A stretch of 64,000 nt of DNA, from positions 1 through 64,000 of the forward strand of contig NZ_BDAZ01000029.1 in the NCBI RefSeq assembly GCF_001612725.1, written 5' to 3'. Below, in pieces: positions 24,867-33,505 of this stretch. A program made the translations under genes and the position numbers. Source of the DNA: Nocardia anaemiae NBRC 100462. GTDB lineage: Bacteria; Actinomycetota; Actinomycetes; Mycobacteriales; Mycobacteriaceae. Each line of letters starts with the position of its first letter. The stretch's first letter is position 1. The notes beneath the pieces were generated by a model, which was given only the letters and a program-made list of their open reading frames with translations, was not told the DNA's origin and made no database searches.

Positions 24867-26104
24867 GCGCCGTGGTTACGGATAAGTTCGAGGCCACGTC
24901 CTCGCCGGTGACCGAGCTGGTCAACTCGTATGTCGGACGGGTGCGCAGCGGGAATATGGGTGCGTTGCCGTCGATTATCGCGCTGGCGGTGCTGTCTGTG
25001 GTGTTCTGGATCGCGCGGCCGGTGTTCATGACGCAGGGCAATTTCGCGAATCTGCTCACCCAGGGCGCGGCCGTCGCGGTGATCGCCATGGGACTGATAT
25101 TCGTACTGCTGCTCGGTGAGATCGATCTGTCCGCCGGATTCGCCAGTGGTGTGTGTGCGGCGGTGCTCGCGGTATTGCTCACGGATAAGGGATGGCCTTG
25201 GTACGCGGCGGTTCTCGTCTCGCTGCTCACCGGCGTCGCGATCGGCCTGACCATCGGCACGATCGTGGTGAAGATCGGAATCCCTTCGTTCGTGGTGACA
25301 TTGGCGGCATTCCTGGCATTGCAGGGTGTGGCGCTGAAGATCATGGACGGCGGCCGCAATATCTCGATTCACGACGAGACGATCCTGTCGATCGCCAATA
25401 AGAATGTGCCGCCTTGGCTCGGCTGGGTCATGTACGTGGTGCTGCTGGCCGGATTCGCGGCCATCCAATACCGAAAACTGCGGGCACGCACCAAGCTTGG
25501 TCTAACCGGGGAGACCGCGCCGGTGATCGCACTTCGGATCGCCGCGGTCGCCGTGGTGGCGGGCGCTGCGGTGCTGATCCTCAATGACGAACGCAGCCGC
25601 AACCCGGCGATCAACTCGCTCAAGGGCATGCCGATAGTTGTGCCGTTGATCATTGCGCTGCTGCTGCTTTGGACGTTCGTGCTCAACCGCACCTCGTTCG
25701 GCCGACATATCTACGCGGTCGGCGGCAGCGCGGAAGCCGCTCGGCGGGCGGGCATTCCGGTCGATCGGATCAAGATCTTCGCCTTCGTGCTGTGTTCGAC
25801 GATGGCGGCGGTGGGCGGACTGATCGCGGCATCGCGCGCCAACTCCGTCGATCCGAATACCGGCGGCAGCGATGTGTTGCTGACCGCTGTCGGAGCGGCC
25901 GTGATCGGCGGTACGAGTCTGTTCGGTGGGCGCGGCCGGATGCTCGATGCGGTGCTCGGTGCGGCGGTGGTCGCGGTGATCAATAACGGAATGGGCCTGA
26001 TGGGCTACAGCGCGGGCACCAAATTCGTTGTGACAGGATTCGTGCTGCTGTTGGCAGCGGGAGTGGACGCGCTGTCGCGCAAGCGTGCGTTGCCAGGAAG
26101 TTGA
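24863..26104 (+). CDS. Sugar ABC transporter permease (XylH/RbsC family)
   Basis: 413 residues with about ten hydrophobic segments. The family pattern is visible: NFANLLTQGAAVAVIAMGLI, LGEIDLSAGFASG, GIPSFVVTLAAFLALQG, the EAA-like loop YAVGGSAEAARRAGIPVDRI, and GGTSLFGGRG near the end. An insert of about 60 residues between segments (KLRARTKLGL) is typical of XylH-type permeases. It is translationally coupled to the ATPase (ATGA overlap) and followed after 27 bases by the ROK gene. Confidence 0.93.
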   Translation: MSAVVTDKFEATSSPVTELVNSYVGRVRSGNMGALPSIIALAVLSVVFWIARPVFMTQGNFANLLTQGAAVAVIAMGLIFVLLLGEIDLSAGFASGVCAAVLAVLLTDKGWPWYAAVLVSLLTGVAIGLTIGTIVVKIGIPSFVVTLAAFLALQGVALKIMDGGRNISIHDETILSIANKNVPPWLGWVMYVVLLAGFAAIQYRKLRARTKLGLTGETAPVIALRIAAVAVVAGAAVLILNDERSRNPAINSLKGMPIVVPLIIALLLLWTFVLNRTSFGRHIYAVGGSAEAARRAGIPVDRIKIFAFVLCSTMAAVGGLIAASRANSVDPNTGGSDVLLTAVGAAVIGGTSLFGGRGRMLDAVLGAAVVAVINNGMGLMGYSAGTKFVVTGFVLLLAAGVDALSRKRALPGS

Positions 26105-26131
26105 CCGACGACCGGGAGGAGGTTCGCCCGA

Positions 26132-27325
26132 ATGAGAGCTGCACCTTCCCCGGACGAGATCCGGCGGCAGAACCTCGCCGTGCTGCTGCGCCATGTCCAC
26201 TCCAGCGGGCCCATGTCGCGGGCGGCGCTCGCCGAGCGGATGGGACTCAATCGCAGCACCATCCTGGCCCTGACCGCCGACCTCGCCGCGGCCGGTCTGG
26301 TCACCGAGGAACTGCCGGGACAGACGGGGAAGGCGGGGCGGCCGTCGCTGGTGGTGCGGCCCGAATCGGAGCGAGTCTATGGGTTGGCGCTGGATGTCGG
26401 GGCGGACCGGCTCGCGGTGGCTCGGGTCGGCTTGGGTGGAGTGATTCTCGATCGGCGGGAAACACGCCGCCCCAGTGGGACATTCGATCCGAATGACGTG
26501 ATCGGTGCGCTGGCGGCCCTCGCGGAGAACATGATTCGCCGGTCCGGGCCCGAGACCGTATGCGTGGGTGTGGGAGTCGCGTTCTGCGGGATGGTGCGTG
26601 AAGAGGACGGGGTCGTTCGATACGGGCCGAATATCGGCTGGGTGGATGTCCCGATCGGGGCGCTGCTTTCGGAGCGTCTCGGGTTGCGCGTCGCGGTCGG
26701 TAACAATGCCAATCTCGGTGCGCTTGCCGAGCGGGAGCGCGGTGTCGGCATCGGGGTCGCGGACATGATCTACCTGCACGGTGAGGTCGGTATCGGCGGC
26801 GGAATCATCATGGGCGGCAAGCTGCTCGGTGGGGAGGGCGGCTATGGCGGTGAGGTGGGGCACATGATCGTCAATCCGGGTGGGCGGGCGTGTACGTGCG
26901 GGTCGCATGGCTGCCTGGAGGCCGAGGCGGGCGAACTAGCGTTGATTGCGGCGGTAGGGCGGGCGGATCTCACCGGGCGTGCGGCGGTGGAGGCGATCGT
27001 GGATGCTGCCGCGCGCGGTGATGCCACCGCCCGAGATGCATTGCATCAGGTCGGCGATTGGCTCGGGTACGGCGTCGCCAACCTGGTCAATATCTTCAAT
27101 CCGACGATGGTGGTATTCGGTGGCGTGCTTCGCGAGATCTACCTCGCCTCCGCCGCCCAGGTTCGCAGCAGGCTCGCGGTGAACGGCCTGCTCGCGGTGC
27201 GTGAACGCGTTCGACTGCGCACCTCGGCCCTAGCCGACGACGCGCCCCTGGTAGGCGCCGCCGAACTCGCCTTCGCCGACGTCCTCACCGACCCCCTACA
27301 AACCCTGGCTCGCATCTCCATCTGA
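26132..27325 (+). CDS. ROK-family transcriptional repressor
   Basis: ATG after GGGAGGAGG; 397 residues. An N-terminal winged helix (MSRAALAERMGLNRSTILAL, residues about 28-60) is followed by a ROK/sugar-kinase-like domain: ALDVGADRLAVARV, GNNANLGALAER, HGEVGIGGGIIMGG and the zinc motif CTCGSHGCLE. The XylR/NagC branch of ROK binds sugars and releases palindromic operators. The two TTGTT/AACAA palindromes upstream of the binding-protein gene are the obvious targets, giving a self-contained regulated sugar uptake operon. Confidence 0.92.
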   Translation: MRAAPSPDEIRRQNLAVLLRHVHSSGPMSRAALAERMGLNRSTILALTADLAAAGLVTEELPGQTGKAGRPSLVVRPESERVYGLALDVGADRLAVARVGLGGVILDRRETRRPSGTFDPNDVIGALAALAENMIRRSGPETVCVGVGVAFCGMVREEDGVVRYGPNIGWVDVPIGALLSERLGLRVAVGNNANLGALAERERGVGIGVADMIYLHGEVGIGGGIIMGGKLLGGEGGYGGEVGHMIVNPGGRACTCGSHGCLEAEAGELALIAAVGRADLTGRAAVEAIVDAAARGDATARDALHQVGDWLGYGVANLVNIFNPTMVVFGGVLREIYLASAAQVRSRLAVNGLLAVRERVRLRTSALADDAPLVGAAELAFADVLTDPLQTLARISI

Positions 27326-27330
27326 CTCGC

Positions 27331-27404
27331 ATCAAGATCAGGTGGAATCTGTGCGGGCATCGGTCAAGGAGAAGACGCCGCCACCAGTGCCACCTGATCT
27401 TGAT
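27331..27404. repeat. Inverted-repeat element, copy 1 (74 bp)
   Basis: A perfect 15-bp inverted repeat (left arm 27331-27345, right arm 27390-27404) encloses a 44-base centre. It lies five bases after the ROK stop codon. The same arms, plus shared bases inside the centre (AATC after the left arm; GAGAAG and CCGCCACCAG before the right), recur at 56380-56450. The type is unknown: it may be a REP-like or MITE-like element, or a stable mRNA 3' end. Confidence 0.8.
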
Positions 27405-27514
27405 CCTGCGGTACGCCAGAGCGGTCGCTTGGGTGGTTTACCTGCGGCGATATTCGTGGAATGCTGGCGCGGTCCGAGCTCGGGGGTTGTAGTTCGAACT
27501 TATTGGGGGTTTGC

Positions 27515-28060
27515 GTGGAGAGACATCCGTCGGGGCTTTCGTATGCGCCGAGGACTGAGCCGCCATTGTTGCCGTACCGTCCGGGCGGGGGCCGTGCGGA
27601 ATTCGAGGATCCGCCGCGTGCGTCGCCGTGCCGTACGCCGTTACCGCGGAATGATCAGACCGGACGATCCGGCCCGCCGGGTGTGCGGCGGGCGGTCAGC
27701 GCCGGACATGCCGAGCTGCCTGCTGTCGTCGAATTGGATTCGACGGCACAGCAATTCGTCGAGCGTGCGCTGCGACTGGCACTCGAGATACTCGACCACC
27801 GCCGCCCTGTCGCCCAACTCACCAGAATGGCCACCCCCGCAGTGGTCTCGGCGGTGCGGACGATAGTCCGAGCCGACCTCGCACCCGGCCGCACACTAGG
27901 CGTTGCGGTGCTCTACCGCGCGAGCCTGATGATGGTCGACCCTTCGACCGCCGAGGTCTTCGCCTCCTACGACCGCGGCCGCCAACACTTCGCCATCGCC
28001 GCCCGCATCGCCCGCACCCGCTCAACGGACTGGCGGCTCACCGTTTTCCGAGTGCGGTGA
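27515..28060 (+). CDS. Rv3235-family (DUF6459-like) protein
   Basis: I chose the GTG at 27515 (MERHPSG), with GGGGG five bases upstream, giving 181 residues. About 70 residues of Arg/Pro-rich low-complexity sequence precede a compact C-terminal domain: FVERALRLALEILDHRRPVA, RMATPAVVSAVRTIVR, and DPSTAEVFASYDRGRQHFAI. This pattern matches the Rv3235 family, widespread in mycolic-acid actinobacteria and of unknown function; in mycobacteria it lies near secA1. No such context is present here. Confidence 0.75.
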   Translation: MERHPSGLSYAPRTEPPLLPYRPGGGRAEFEDPPRASPCRTPLPRNDQTGRSGPPGVRRAVSAGHAELPAVVELDSTAQQFVERALRLALEILDHRRPVAQLTRMATPAVVSAVRTIVRADLAPGRTLGVAVLYRASLMMVDPSTAEVFASYDRGRQHFAIAARIARTRSTDWRLTVFRVR

Positions 28061-28392
28061 ACCCGACGCACAGTCGCCACGGTGCGGGCCGTGGCGGCTG
28101 GCGTGTGTGGTGACTGGGGCGCGGTTTTCACGGGCTGCCGTGGCGGCTGGCGCCGTCTGCGTGCGGTGAACCCGGCACGCGCCTGTACCGGTGCGTGCGG
28201 ACCTGCTCCACGGCAGACCAGCGGATGCCTGGTCTGTCCCGCGCCGTGGCGACTGCGCGGCGGTGGTACCGACCCCGTGAGCCGCAGTCGGGTGTGGCGT
28301 TCTCCGCCCATGGGCGCGGACTGCGGCTGCCCATTTCGGGGGCGGATGATCCACGGCAGGCGCGGGATTCGGGTCCGAACTACGCTGGCTGA
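28061..28392. other. Intergenic region with short direct repeats
   Basis: I see no supportable gene in these 332 bases. Two short sequences each occur twice: GTGCGGTGAACCCG at 28052 and 28161 (the first copy overlaps the preceding gene's end), and CCGTGGCGGCTGGCG at 28089 and 28138. At the right end TACGCT (28381-28386), six bases before the next ATG, looks like the -10 of a leaderless transcript. Confidence 0.5.
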
Positions 28393-29031
28393 ATGATCGG
28401 CGCGCGACACAGTTACGACCTGGTTGCCGAGCGTTATGCCGATGAGCTCGGGGATGAGTTGCGTGGTAAGCCGTTGGATCGGGGGATGTTGGGGGTGGTT
28501 GCCGAGCTCGCGGGTGGGGGCGTGGTCGCGGATATCGGTTGTGGGCCGGGGCATGTCGCGGCGTACCTCATAGCTCGCGGGGTGCGGGTTATCGGGATGG
28601 ATCTTTCGCCTGGGATGTGTGGAGTGGCGCGGCGGACTACTTCGGTGGCGGTTGGTGCGGCCGATATGACCGCGCTGCCGGTGCGGTCGCAATCGCTGGC
28701 GGGGGTGGTCTGTCTGTATGCGGTGATCCATTTGGACGAGCAGCGGCGCGCGGCGGCCTATGCGGAATTCGCGCGGGTTTTGCGTCCGGGTGGGAACGCG
28801 CTCATCGCATTTCACACCAGCGATGCGGACTTTCCGGTCGGTGCGGCCAAGATGCTCACCGATTGGTGGGGCCACCAGGTCGACCTCACCTTCCATTACC
28901 TGGACCCGGCCCCGGAATCCGATGCCTTGGCGGCGGCCGGACTGGTCCCTACCGCGCGCATGGACCGGGAACCGCATCCGGATGTCGAACACCCGAGTCG
29001 GCGCAGCTATCTGCTGGTCCAGCGCCCGTAG
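28393..29031 (+). CDS. Class I SAM-dependent methyltransferase
   Basis: 212 residues with the Methyltransf_11/25 pattern: YDLVAERYADELGDELRGKP at the N-terminus, SAM loop VVADIGCGPGHVAAYL, acidic strand VIGMDLSPGM, GAADMTALPV, and the post-II motif ARVLRPGGNALIAFH. The substrate is unknown. The ATG is preceded at six bases by TACGCT and has no ribosome-binding site, so the mRNA is probably leaderless. The HAD gene follows 15 bases later. Confidence 0.88.
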   Translation: MIGARHSYDLVAERYADELGDELRGKPLDRGMLGVVAELAGGGVVADIGCGPGHVAAYLIARGVRVIGMDLSPGMCGVARRTTSVAVGAADMTALPVRSQSLAGVVCLYAVIHLDEQRRAAAYAEFARVLRPGGNALIAFHTSDADFPVGAAKMLTDWWGHQVDLTFHYLDPAPESDALAAAGLVPTARMDREPHPDVEHPSRRSYLLVQRP

Positions 29032-29046
29032 GGAAAGGTACGAATT

Positions 29047-29745
29047 ATGTTGCGGGCATTACTTTTCGATGTGCAGGGTACGGCGACGGACTTTCATTCC
29101 ACCGTCTGCGCCGAAGCGCGCCGCATCGGTGGTACCCGATACCGCCACATCGATTGGCCAGGTTTCGTAGACCACTGGCGTGCCGAATACTTCGCCACTC
29201 TGCGGAAGGCAAAGCCCGACCGAGACGATTGGGTCACCGTCCATTCCGTCTACGCCAACGCACTGGACGGCCTATTGGGTGACTACGGCATCGACCTGTC
29301 ACCCGACCAACGCGCCGATCTCACCCTCGCCTGGCAGCGACTCGAACCATGGCCCGATGTCGTGCCCGGATTGAATAGGCTCGCAAGCAAATTTACGATC
29401 GCGACCTTGTCGAATGCGGATGTCGCCGCCGTGGTGAATATGTCGAAGCGCGCCGCCCTGCCGTGGGATGCGGTATTCACCGCCGAGATGGCGGGCGCGT
29501 TCAAGCCCGACCCCACGGTGTATCGCATGGCCGCACGGTTTCTCGGGCTCGAGCCGTCGCAGATCATGATGGTCGCCAGCCACAAGTACGACATTCAGGC
29601 CGCGGGCGCACTCGGCTTCCGAACCGCTTTCGTCGCACGGCCGCTCGAGTTCGGCGAAGGCGGTGACGTGGATGTTTCCTTCGACGACGACTTCGACGTC
29701 AATGCCACCGACTTCCTCGATCTGGCAGACCAGCTCGGCTGCTGA
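29047..29745 (+). CDS. HAD-superfamily hydrolase, type II haloacid dehalogenase-like
   Basis: 232 residues; ATG after GGGAAAGG. Motif I is LLFDVQGTATD, with the nucleophilic Asp followed by GT as in haloacid dehalogenases. Motif II is IATLSNAD, motif III involves GAFKPDPTVYRM, and motif IV is MMVASHKYDIQAAG. The helical cap falls between motifs I and II (about 20-100), as in L-2-haloacid dehalogenases. Substrate assignment within this family is unreliable, so hydrolysis of a 2-haloacid or a phosphate ester is possible. It is probably cotranscribed with the preceding methyltransferase. Confidence 0.88.
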   Translation: MLRALLFDVQGTATDFHSTVCAEARRIGGTRYRHIDWPGFVDHWRAEYFATLRKAKPDRDDWVTVHSVYANALDGLLGDYGIDLSPDQRADLTLAWQRLEPWPDVVPGLNRLASKFTIATLSNADVAAVVNMSKRAALPWDAVFTAEMAGAFKPDPTVYRMAARFLGLEPSQIMMVASHKYDIQAAGALGFRTAFVARPLEFGEGGDVDVSFDDDFDVNATDFLDLADQLGC

Positions 29746-29746
29746 C

Positions 29747-30604
29747 CTACTGGGTTCGCATGGCACACAGCACATGTGGCGGAACGGTGGAACCCTGTCG
29801 CGGTTCGATACCGAGGTAACCGGCGATGAGGTTCGGTGCGTCGCGGTCGTCGACTCGGTCGAACCCAGTCTCCTGCAAGACATTCGCGATGTCATCCGCG
29901 GTGAAGAAGCTCAGCCAAGGCTCACCGACGGCCGCCACTCGATCGGCTCGCGCTGTGCGCTCACCCATCTCCTCGGGCGTGGAACCCGAAGCGGGATAGA
30001 GATAGTCGAAGACCAGCCGTACGGGTATCGCCTGGCCCGCGACGAACCGTAGGGTGTCCAGGATCGCGTCCCGAGTCAGATACATGATGACGCCGAGCCA
30101 GACGAATACTGCCGGTCGACTCCGATCGAATCCAGCGGACGCCAATCCTGCTGCTAGCGTTTGACTTTCGAAGTCGACCGGGGCGAAGGTCATCGAAGCC
30201 GGGAGTTGGATGCCCGCCGCATCGAGCCGCTGCCGCTTCCATTCCTGGGTATCCGGATGATCGACCTCGAACACCCGCACGTCCGGATGTGGGTTGCGAT
30301 AGGCGAAGGTGTCCAGTCCGGCGCCGAGAATCACCACCTGCCGGTTGCCCGTTGCCACCGCGTCGGCAACGGTGTCCTCCGCGAAGCGCGCACGGGCGGC
30401 CAGGAACAGACGCCGTCGGCGGCGCATGTCGGTGTCGCCGTCCGGGAGCGTGGTGGTCTCCAGCTCGGCCAGTTGATCGGGCGTGATGCCCGCGATTCGA
30501 ATGGCCAGCGGATCGGTGAAGATGCGCGGCTCAGTCGCGATCTGGTGGTAGGCCCGCGCATAGGCGGTGGCGAGAGCGGTGCGACTTGGCTGACCGAGCT
30601 GCAT
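29747..30604 (-). CDS. SAM-dependent methyltransferase, LCMT/TIGR00027-like family
   Basis: 285 residues from the ATG at 30604. The family pattern is clear: SRTALATAYARAYHQIATEP, IFTDPLAIRIAG, VVILGAGLDTFAYRNP (SAM loop), FEVDHPDTQEWKR, and VFVWLGVIMYLTRDAI. It belongs to the same broad family as the methyltransferase at 4735-5583 but is clearly divergent from it. TAGGGT seven bases before the ATG suggests a leaderless transcript. It converges on the HAD gene, with one base between their stops. Confidence 0.87.
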   Translation of the reverse strand: MQLGQPSRTALATAYARAYHQIATEPRIFTDPLAIRIAGITPDQLAELETTTLPDGDTDMRRRRRLFLAARARFAEDTVADAVATGNRQVVILGAGLDTFAYRNPHPDVRVFEVDHPDTQEWKRQRLDAAGIQLPASMTFAPVDFESQTLAAGLASAGFDRSRPAVFVWLGVIMYLTRDAILDTLRFVAGQAIPVRLVFDYLYPASGSTPEEMGERTARADRVAAVGEPWLSFFTADDIANVLQETGFDRVDDRDAPNLIAGYLGIEPRQGSTVPPHVLCAMRTQ

Positions 30605-30975
30605 ACGCCGAACCCTACCCGTCACGCAGGACCGAGCTATTCCTCGGTGATGATCAGCGAGGTGGCGACGGGCGCGAGCACCACGGTATCCGAGCAGCCA
30701 CGCGGACTGCTCGGTATGCTGCGACGGCTCGGTCAGTCCAGGATGAACGTCCTGCCCAACGCATCCTGTGCGCCGTAGAAGAGCAAGAAGACGTAGTACA
30801 GAACCGTCGAGACCGGTTCATTGGGACCGTGCATGTTTCCTCGGAGCTTCCCGGCAAGCTGTCCGGCACCAACCGGCCGGTCCGCTGAAAGCTACGCCAT
30901 CTGCCGCCGGTCGGCATATCGAGTCGGGAAATCGTGACTATTTCACTGCCCGATATGCGGCCCTACCTGCGGTCC
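30605..30975. other. Intergenic region, upstream of a methyltransferase and downstream of GH3
   Basis: No conventional gene is evident. The TAGGGT -10 of the methyltransferase lies at 30612-30617 on the minus strand. A short minus-strand ORF (30733-30834) is listed separately. I saw no convincing terminator. Confidence 0.4.
30733..30834 (-). CDS. Possible 33-residue membrane microprotein or gene remnant
   Basis: An ATG preceded by GAGGA opens a 33-residue ORF with the hydrophobic, aromatic core VLYYVFLLFYGAQDALG and tail RTFILD. The composition differs strongly from the random Arg/Pro/Ala-rich frames typical of this genome, which is why I list it. It could be a small membrane protein or the last piece of a degraded gene. 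No family is recognised. Confidence 0.3.
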   Translation of the reverse strand: MHGPNEPVSTVLYYVFLLFYGAQDALGRTFILD

Positions 30976-33408
30976 TTAGATGGCGGTGGTCAGCCGGATA
31001 TCGGCGACCGATCGACCGGTCAGCAGGTCGTATGCGGCGGTGGGCAGTACCCAGGTTTCGGTTGCCTCATCCCAGGTTTCGGCGGCTCGGCGGGGGATCG
31101 GCATCGCCGCCTCGGCCGTCTCGCCCGGCTTGGCTTCGACGACCGCGAAGGCGGCCAGTCGGCGTTCCGGTCGGGATGAAGGAGCGATATACGTCTGGAT
31201 CGTTTCGCGGCCGGGACGATCACCGGTATTGCGAACCCGGACGGTCAGCGTGCCGAGAACCCTGTCGGCCACCGGATCGGCAGCGAACACAGCGCTCTCG
31301 TAGTCCCAGGTGGTGTATCCGATTCCGTGCCCGAACCAGTACGCGGGAGCGGTCGAAAGACATTGCCACGCCCGGTATCCGATGTAGATATCTTCCTCGT
31401 AGGCGAGGGTGCCATCGGTGGGCGTGACATTCAGTACCGGCGCGTCGTCCTCATGCGCGGGCCAGGTGGTGGGCAGCCGTCCGCTCGGTTCGGCCCGTCC
31501 CATCAGCACGTCGGCCAGTGCGGCACCGCCTTCTTGCCCCGGAAACCAGGTGAGCATGACCGCGGCGACATCCTCGGCCCATGGCATGTGCACAGGTGAT
31601 CCGGTATTCACCACGACGACGGTGCGCGGATTGACGGCGGCGACCCGCGCGACGAGCTCATCCTGTCGACCGGGTAGCGAAAGCGATGTGCGGTCGAAGC
31701 TTTCGCTCTCCACTTCGGGAGTAGTGGCGACGACCACCACGGCCACATCGGCCGAAGCCGCCGCCGCGACCGCTTCTTCGATGAGCGCCTCGGGGTCGAT
31801 ATTCGGTTCCTGATGGCCGAGCGAGAACTTCTCGAAGGCAATGGGCAATTCGGGCCGCGTCGTCACGGTATGCGTCAGGTTCACCGCAACCTGCTGTCCC
31901 GCAGTGAGTTCGACCTCGACAAGCGTCTCCGGCGGGCGGAGGAAGGCGGCCAGCGGATCACCCTCCGGGACGATGGTGTCGTCGAGACAAGTCATATCGC
32001 CGACCGTCAGCCGGAACGGGCCGACGCCCGCGATGGCCAAGGTATGCGTTCCTGTCGCCCGTGGCGTGAATGTGCCGGTGACAACCACTCGATGCAGTTC
32101 CCCGACTCCGATATCGTCCGGGAATTCACCGATCCATTCGATCGTCGCCTCCGGCAGCGGATGCTCGCCGAGCAGGCGGTCAGCTGCGCCGTACAGTTGG
32201 ACCCGCAGATCGAAACCCTCCTTGGCGGCGGGAACGTTGACTCGGGGATCCGCACCGACGGCGTAGACCAGTTCGGTATCCGCATCGAGCATGGCCCGCA
32301 AACCCTCGAGCGGTGAGACGGTGTGCGGCGGGAAGACCTGCGCGCTACCGCCGCCGAGCGCCCTCGGCTGGTCGGCGGTCTGCCCGATCAGCGCGATGCG
32401 GCCGACCTTGCCGAGCGGTAGGACGCCGTTCTCGTTGCGCAGCAGCACAATCGAGCGTTGGGCGATCTCGCGAGCCAGTGCGTCGCCGTTGATCGTCGCG
32501 GGCTCGGTCGCGATTTCCGGTGGCGCCCCGGCCAACGCGCCGACGCGCGCGGCCAGCCGAAGCACATGCCGTACCCTCCGCTCGACTGTTTCGGCCGAAA
32601 CCTGGCCTGCGCGAACCGCTTCCGCGAGTGCCTGCCCGAAGACGCCCTGCGGTCCGGGCATCGCGATATCGAGCCCGCCGACCGCCGCGCCGACGGTATT
32701 GCGAGCCGCCGTCCAGTCCGAGACGATAGCGCCGTCGAAACCCCATCGCGCACGCAGGATTTCGTTCTGCAATGTGTTGTGCTCGGTCATCGTGACACCG
32801 TTGACGCTGTTGTATGCCGCCATCAAGGCCCACGGCTCGGCCTGCTCGACCACGGTCTCGAACGGCGCCAGATACAGCTCGTGCAGCGCCCGCTGGGATA
32901 CCCGCACATCGACGGTGAATCGGTCGGTCTCGGAATCATTGGCCACGAAATGCTTCGGTGTCGCGGCCACACCACCTTCCTGCACCCCGGTCACATAGGA
33001 CGCGCCGATCACACCGGTCAACAGCGGATCCTCCGAGTAGCACTCGAAATGCCTGCCGCCCAACGGACTTCGATGCAGATTCAGCGTCGGAGCGAGCAGC
33101 ATATGCACGCCCTTGCGCCGCGCCTCCTGCGCGAGCAGCTGCCCGGCCCGCCGGGCCAGCGTCGGATCCCAGGTGGCGGCCAGTGCTGTCGGGCTCGGCA
33201 GCGCGATCGAGGTATCCTCCGGACTCCAGTGCACACCGCGCACACCGATCGGACCGTCGGACATCACGACCGATGCCAGCCCGATCTCCGGAATCGCGGG
33301 CAGAGACCACATATCCTGTCCGGCGAGCAGGCGGCACCGGGCATCCAGATCCAGTGCGGCCAAGGCCTTTTCGACCACTGCCTCGCGGTCGGCTCGGTCA
33401 TTCGCCAT
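30976..33408 (-). CDS. Glycoside hydrolase family 3 beta-glucosidase with PA14 insert
   Basis: 810 residues; ATG after AAGGGAG. The GH3 N-terminal barrel shows MSDGPIGVRG, then KHFVANDSETDR and the nucleophile block GFDGAIVSDW (Asp near 231). The second alpha/beta domain follows, interrupted at about 395-530 by a PA14-like carbohydrate-binding insert (FTPRATGTHTLAIAGVGPFR). A fibronectin-III-like C-terminal domain ends the protein. No signal peptide is seen, so it is cytoplasmic. Such enzymes cleave beta-glucosides, often plant phenolics or cellodextrins. A TetR gene precedes it on the same strand. Confidence 0.93.
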   Translation of the reverse strand: MANDRADREAVVEKALAALDLDARCRLLAGQDMWSLPAIPEIGLASVVMSDGPIGVRGVHWSPEDTSIALPSPTALAATWDPTLARRAGQLLAQEARRKGVHMLLAPTLNLHRSPLGGRHFECYSEDPLLTGVIGASYVTGVQEGGVAATPKHFVANDSETDRFTVDVRVSQRALHELYLAPFETVVEQAEPWALMAAYNSVNGVTMTEHNTLQNEILRARWGFDGAIVSDWTAARNTVGAAVGGLDIAMPGPQGVFGQALAEAVRAGQVSAETVERRVRHVLRLAARVGALAGAPPEIATEPATINGDALAREIAQRSIVLLRNENGVLPLGKVGRIALIGQTADQPRALGGGSAQVFPPHTVSPLEGLRAMLDADTELVYAVGADPRVNVPAAKEGFDLRVQLYGAADRLLGEHPLPEATIEWIGEFPDDIGVGELHRVVVTGTFTPRATGTHTLAIAGVGPFRLTVGDMTCLDDTIVPEGDPLAAFLRPPETLVEVELTAGQQVAVNLTHTVTTRPELPIAFEKFSLGHQEPNIDPEALIEEAVAAAASADVAVVVVATTPEVESESFDRTSLSLPGRQDELVARVAAVNPRTVVVVNTGSPVHMPWAEDVAAVMLTWFPGQEGGAALADVLMGRAEPSGRLPTTWPAHEDDAPVLNVTPTDGTLAYEEDIYIGYRAWQCLSTAPAYWFGHGIGYTTWDYESAVFAADPVADRVLGTLTVRVRNTGDRPGRETIQTYIAPSSRPERRLAAFAVVEAKPGETAEAAMPIPRRAAETWDEATETWVLPTAAYDLLTGRSVADIRLTTAI

Positions 33409-33505
33409 GTCGGTCGACTCCCTTGTTCGTCTGACGCGCGGGGCAGCTACCTCGAAGTATGGTCGATGTACCTAGTAACCGGTAGGGAATGTTATCGATA
33501 CGTTA

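Noticed and set aside
28082..28396. 104-codon ORF in the repeat-containing gap
   Set aside because: Composition is Arg/Gly/Cys-rich as expected from repeated GC-rich DNA, and it overlaps the next start.
33450..33500. Possible palindromic operator between TetR and the beta-glucosidase gene
   Set aside because: CCTA and TAGG ends are symmetric, but the interior does not pair; not strong enough to list as an operator.
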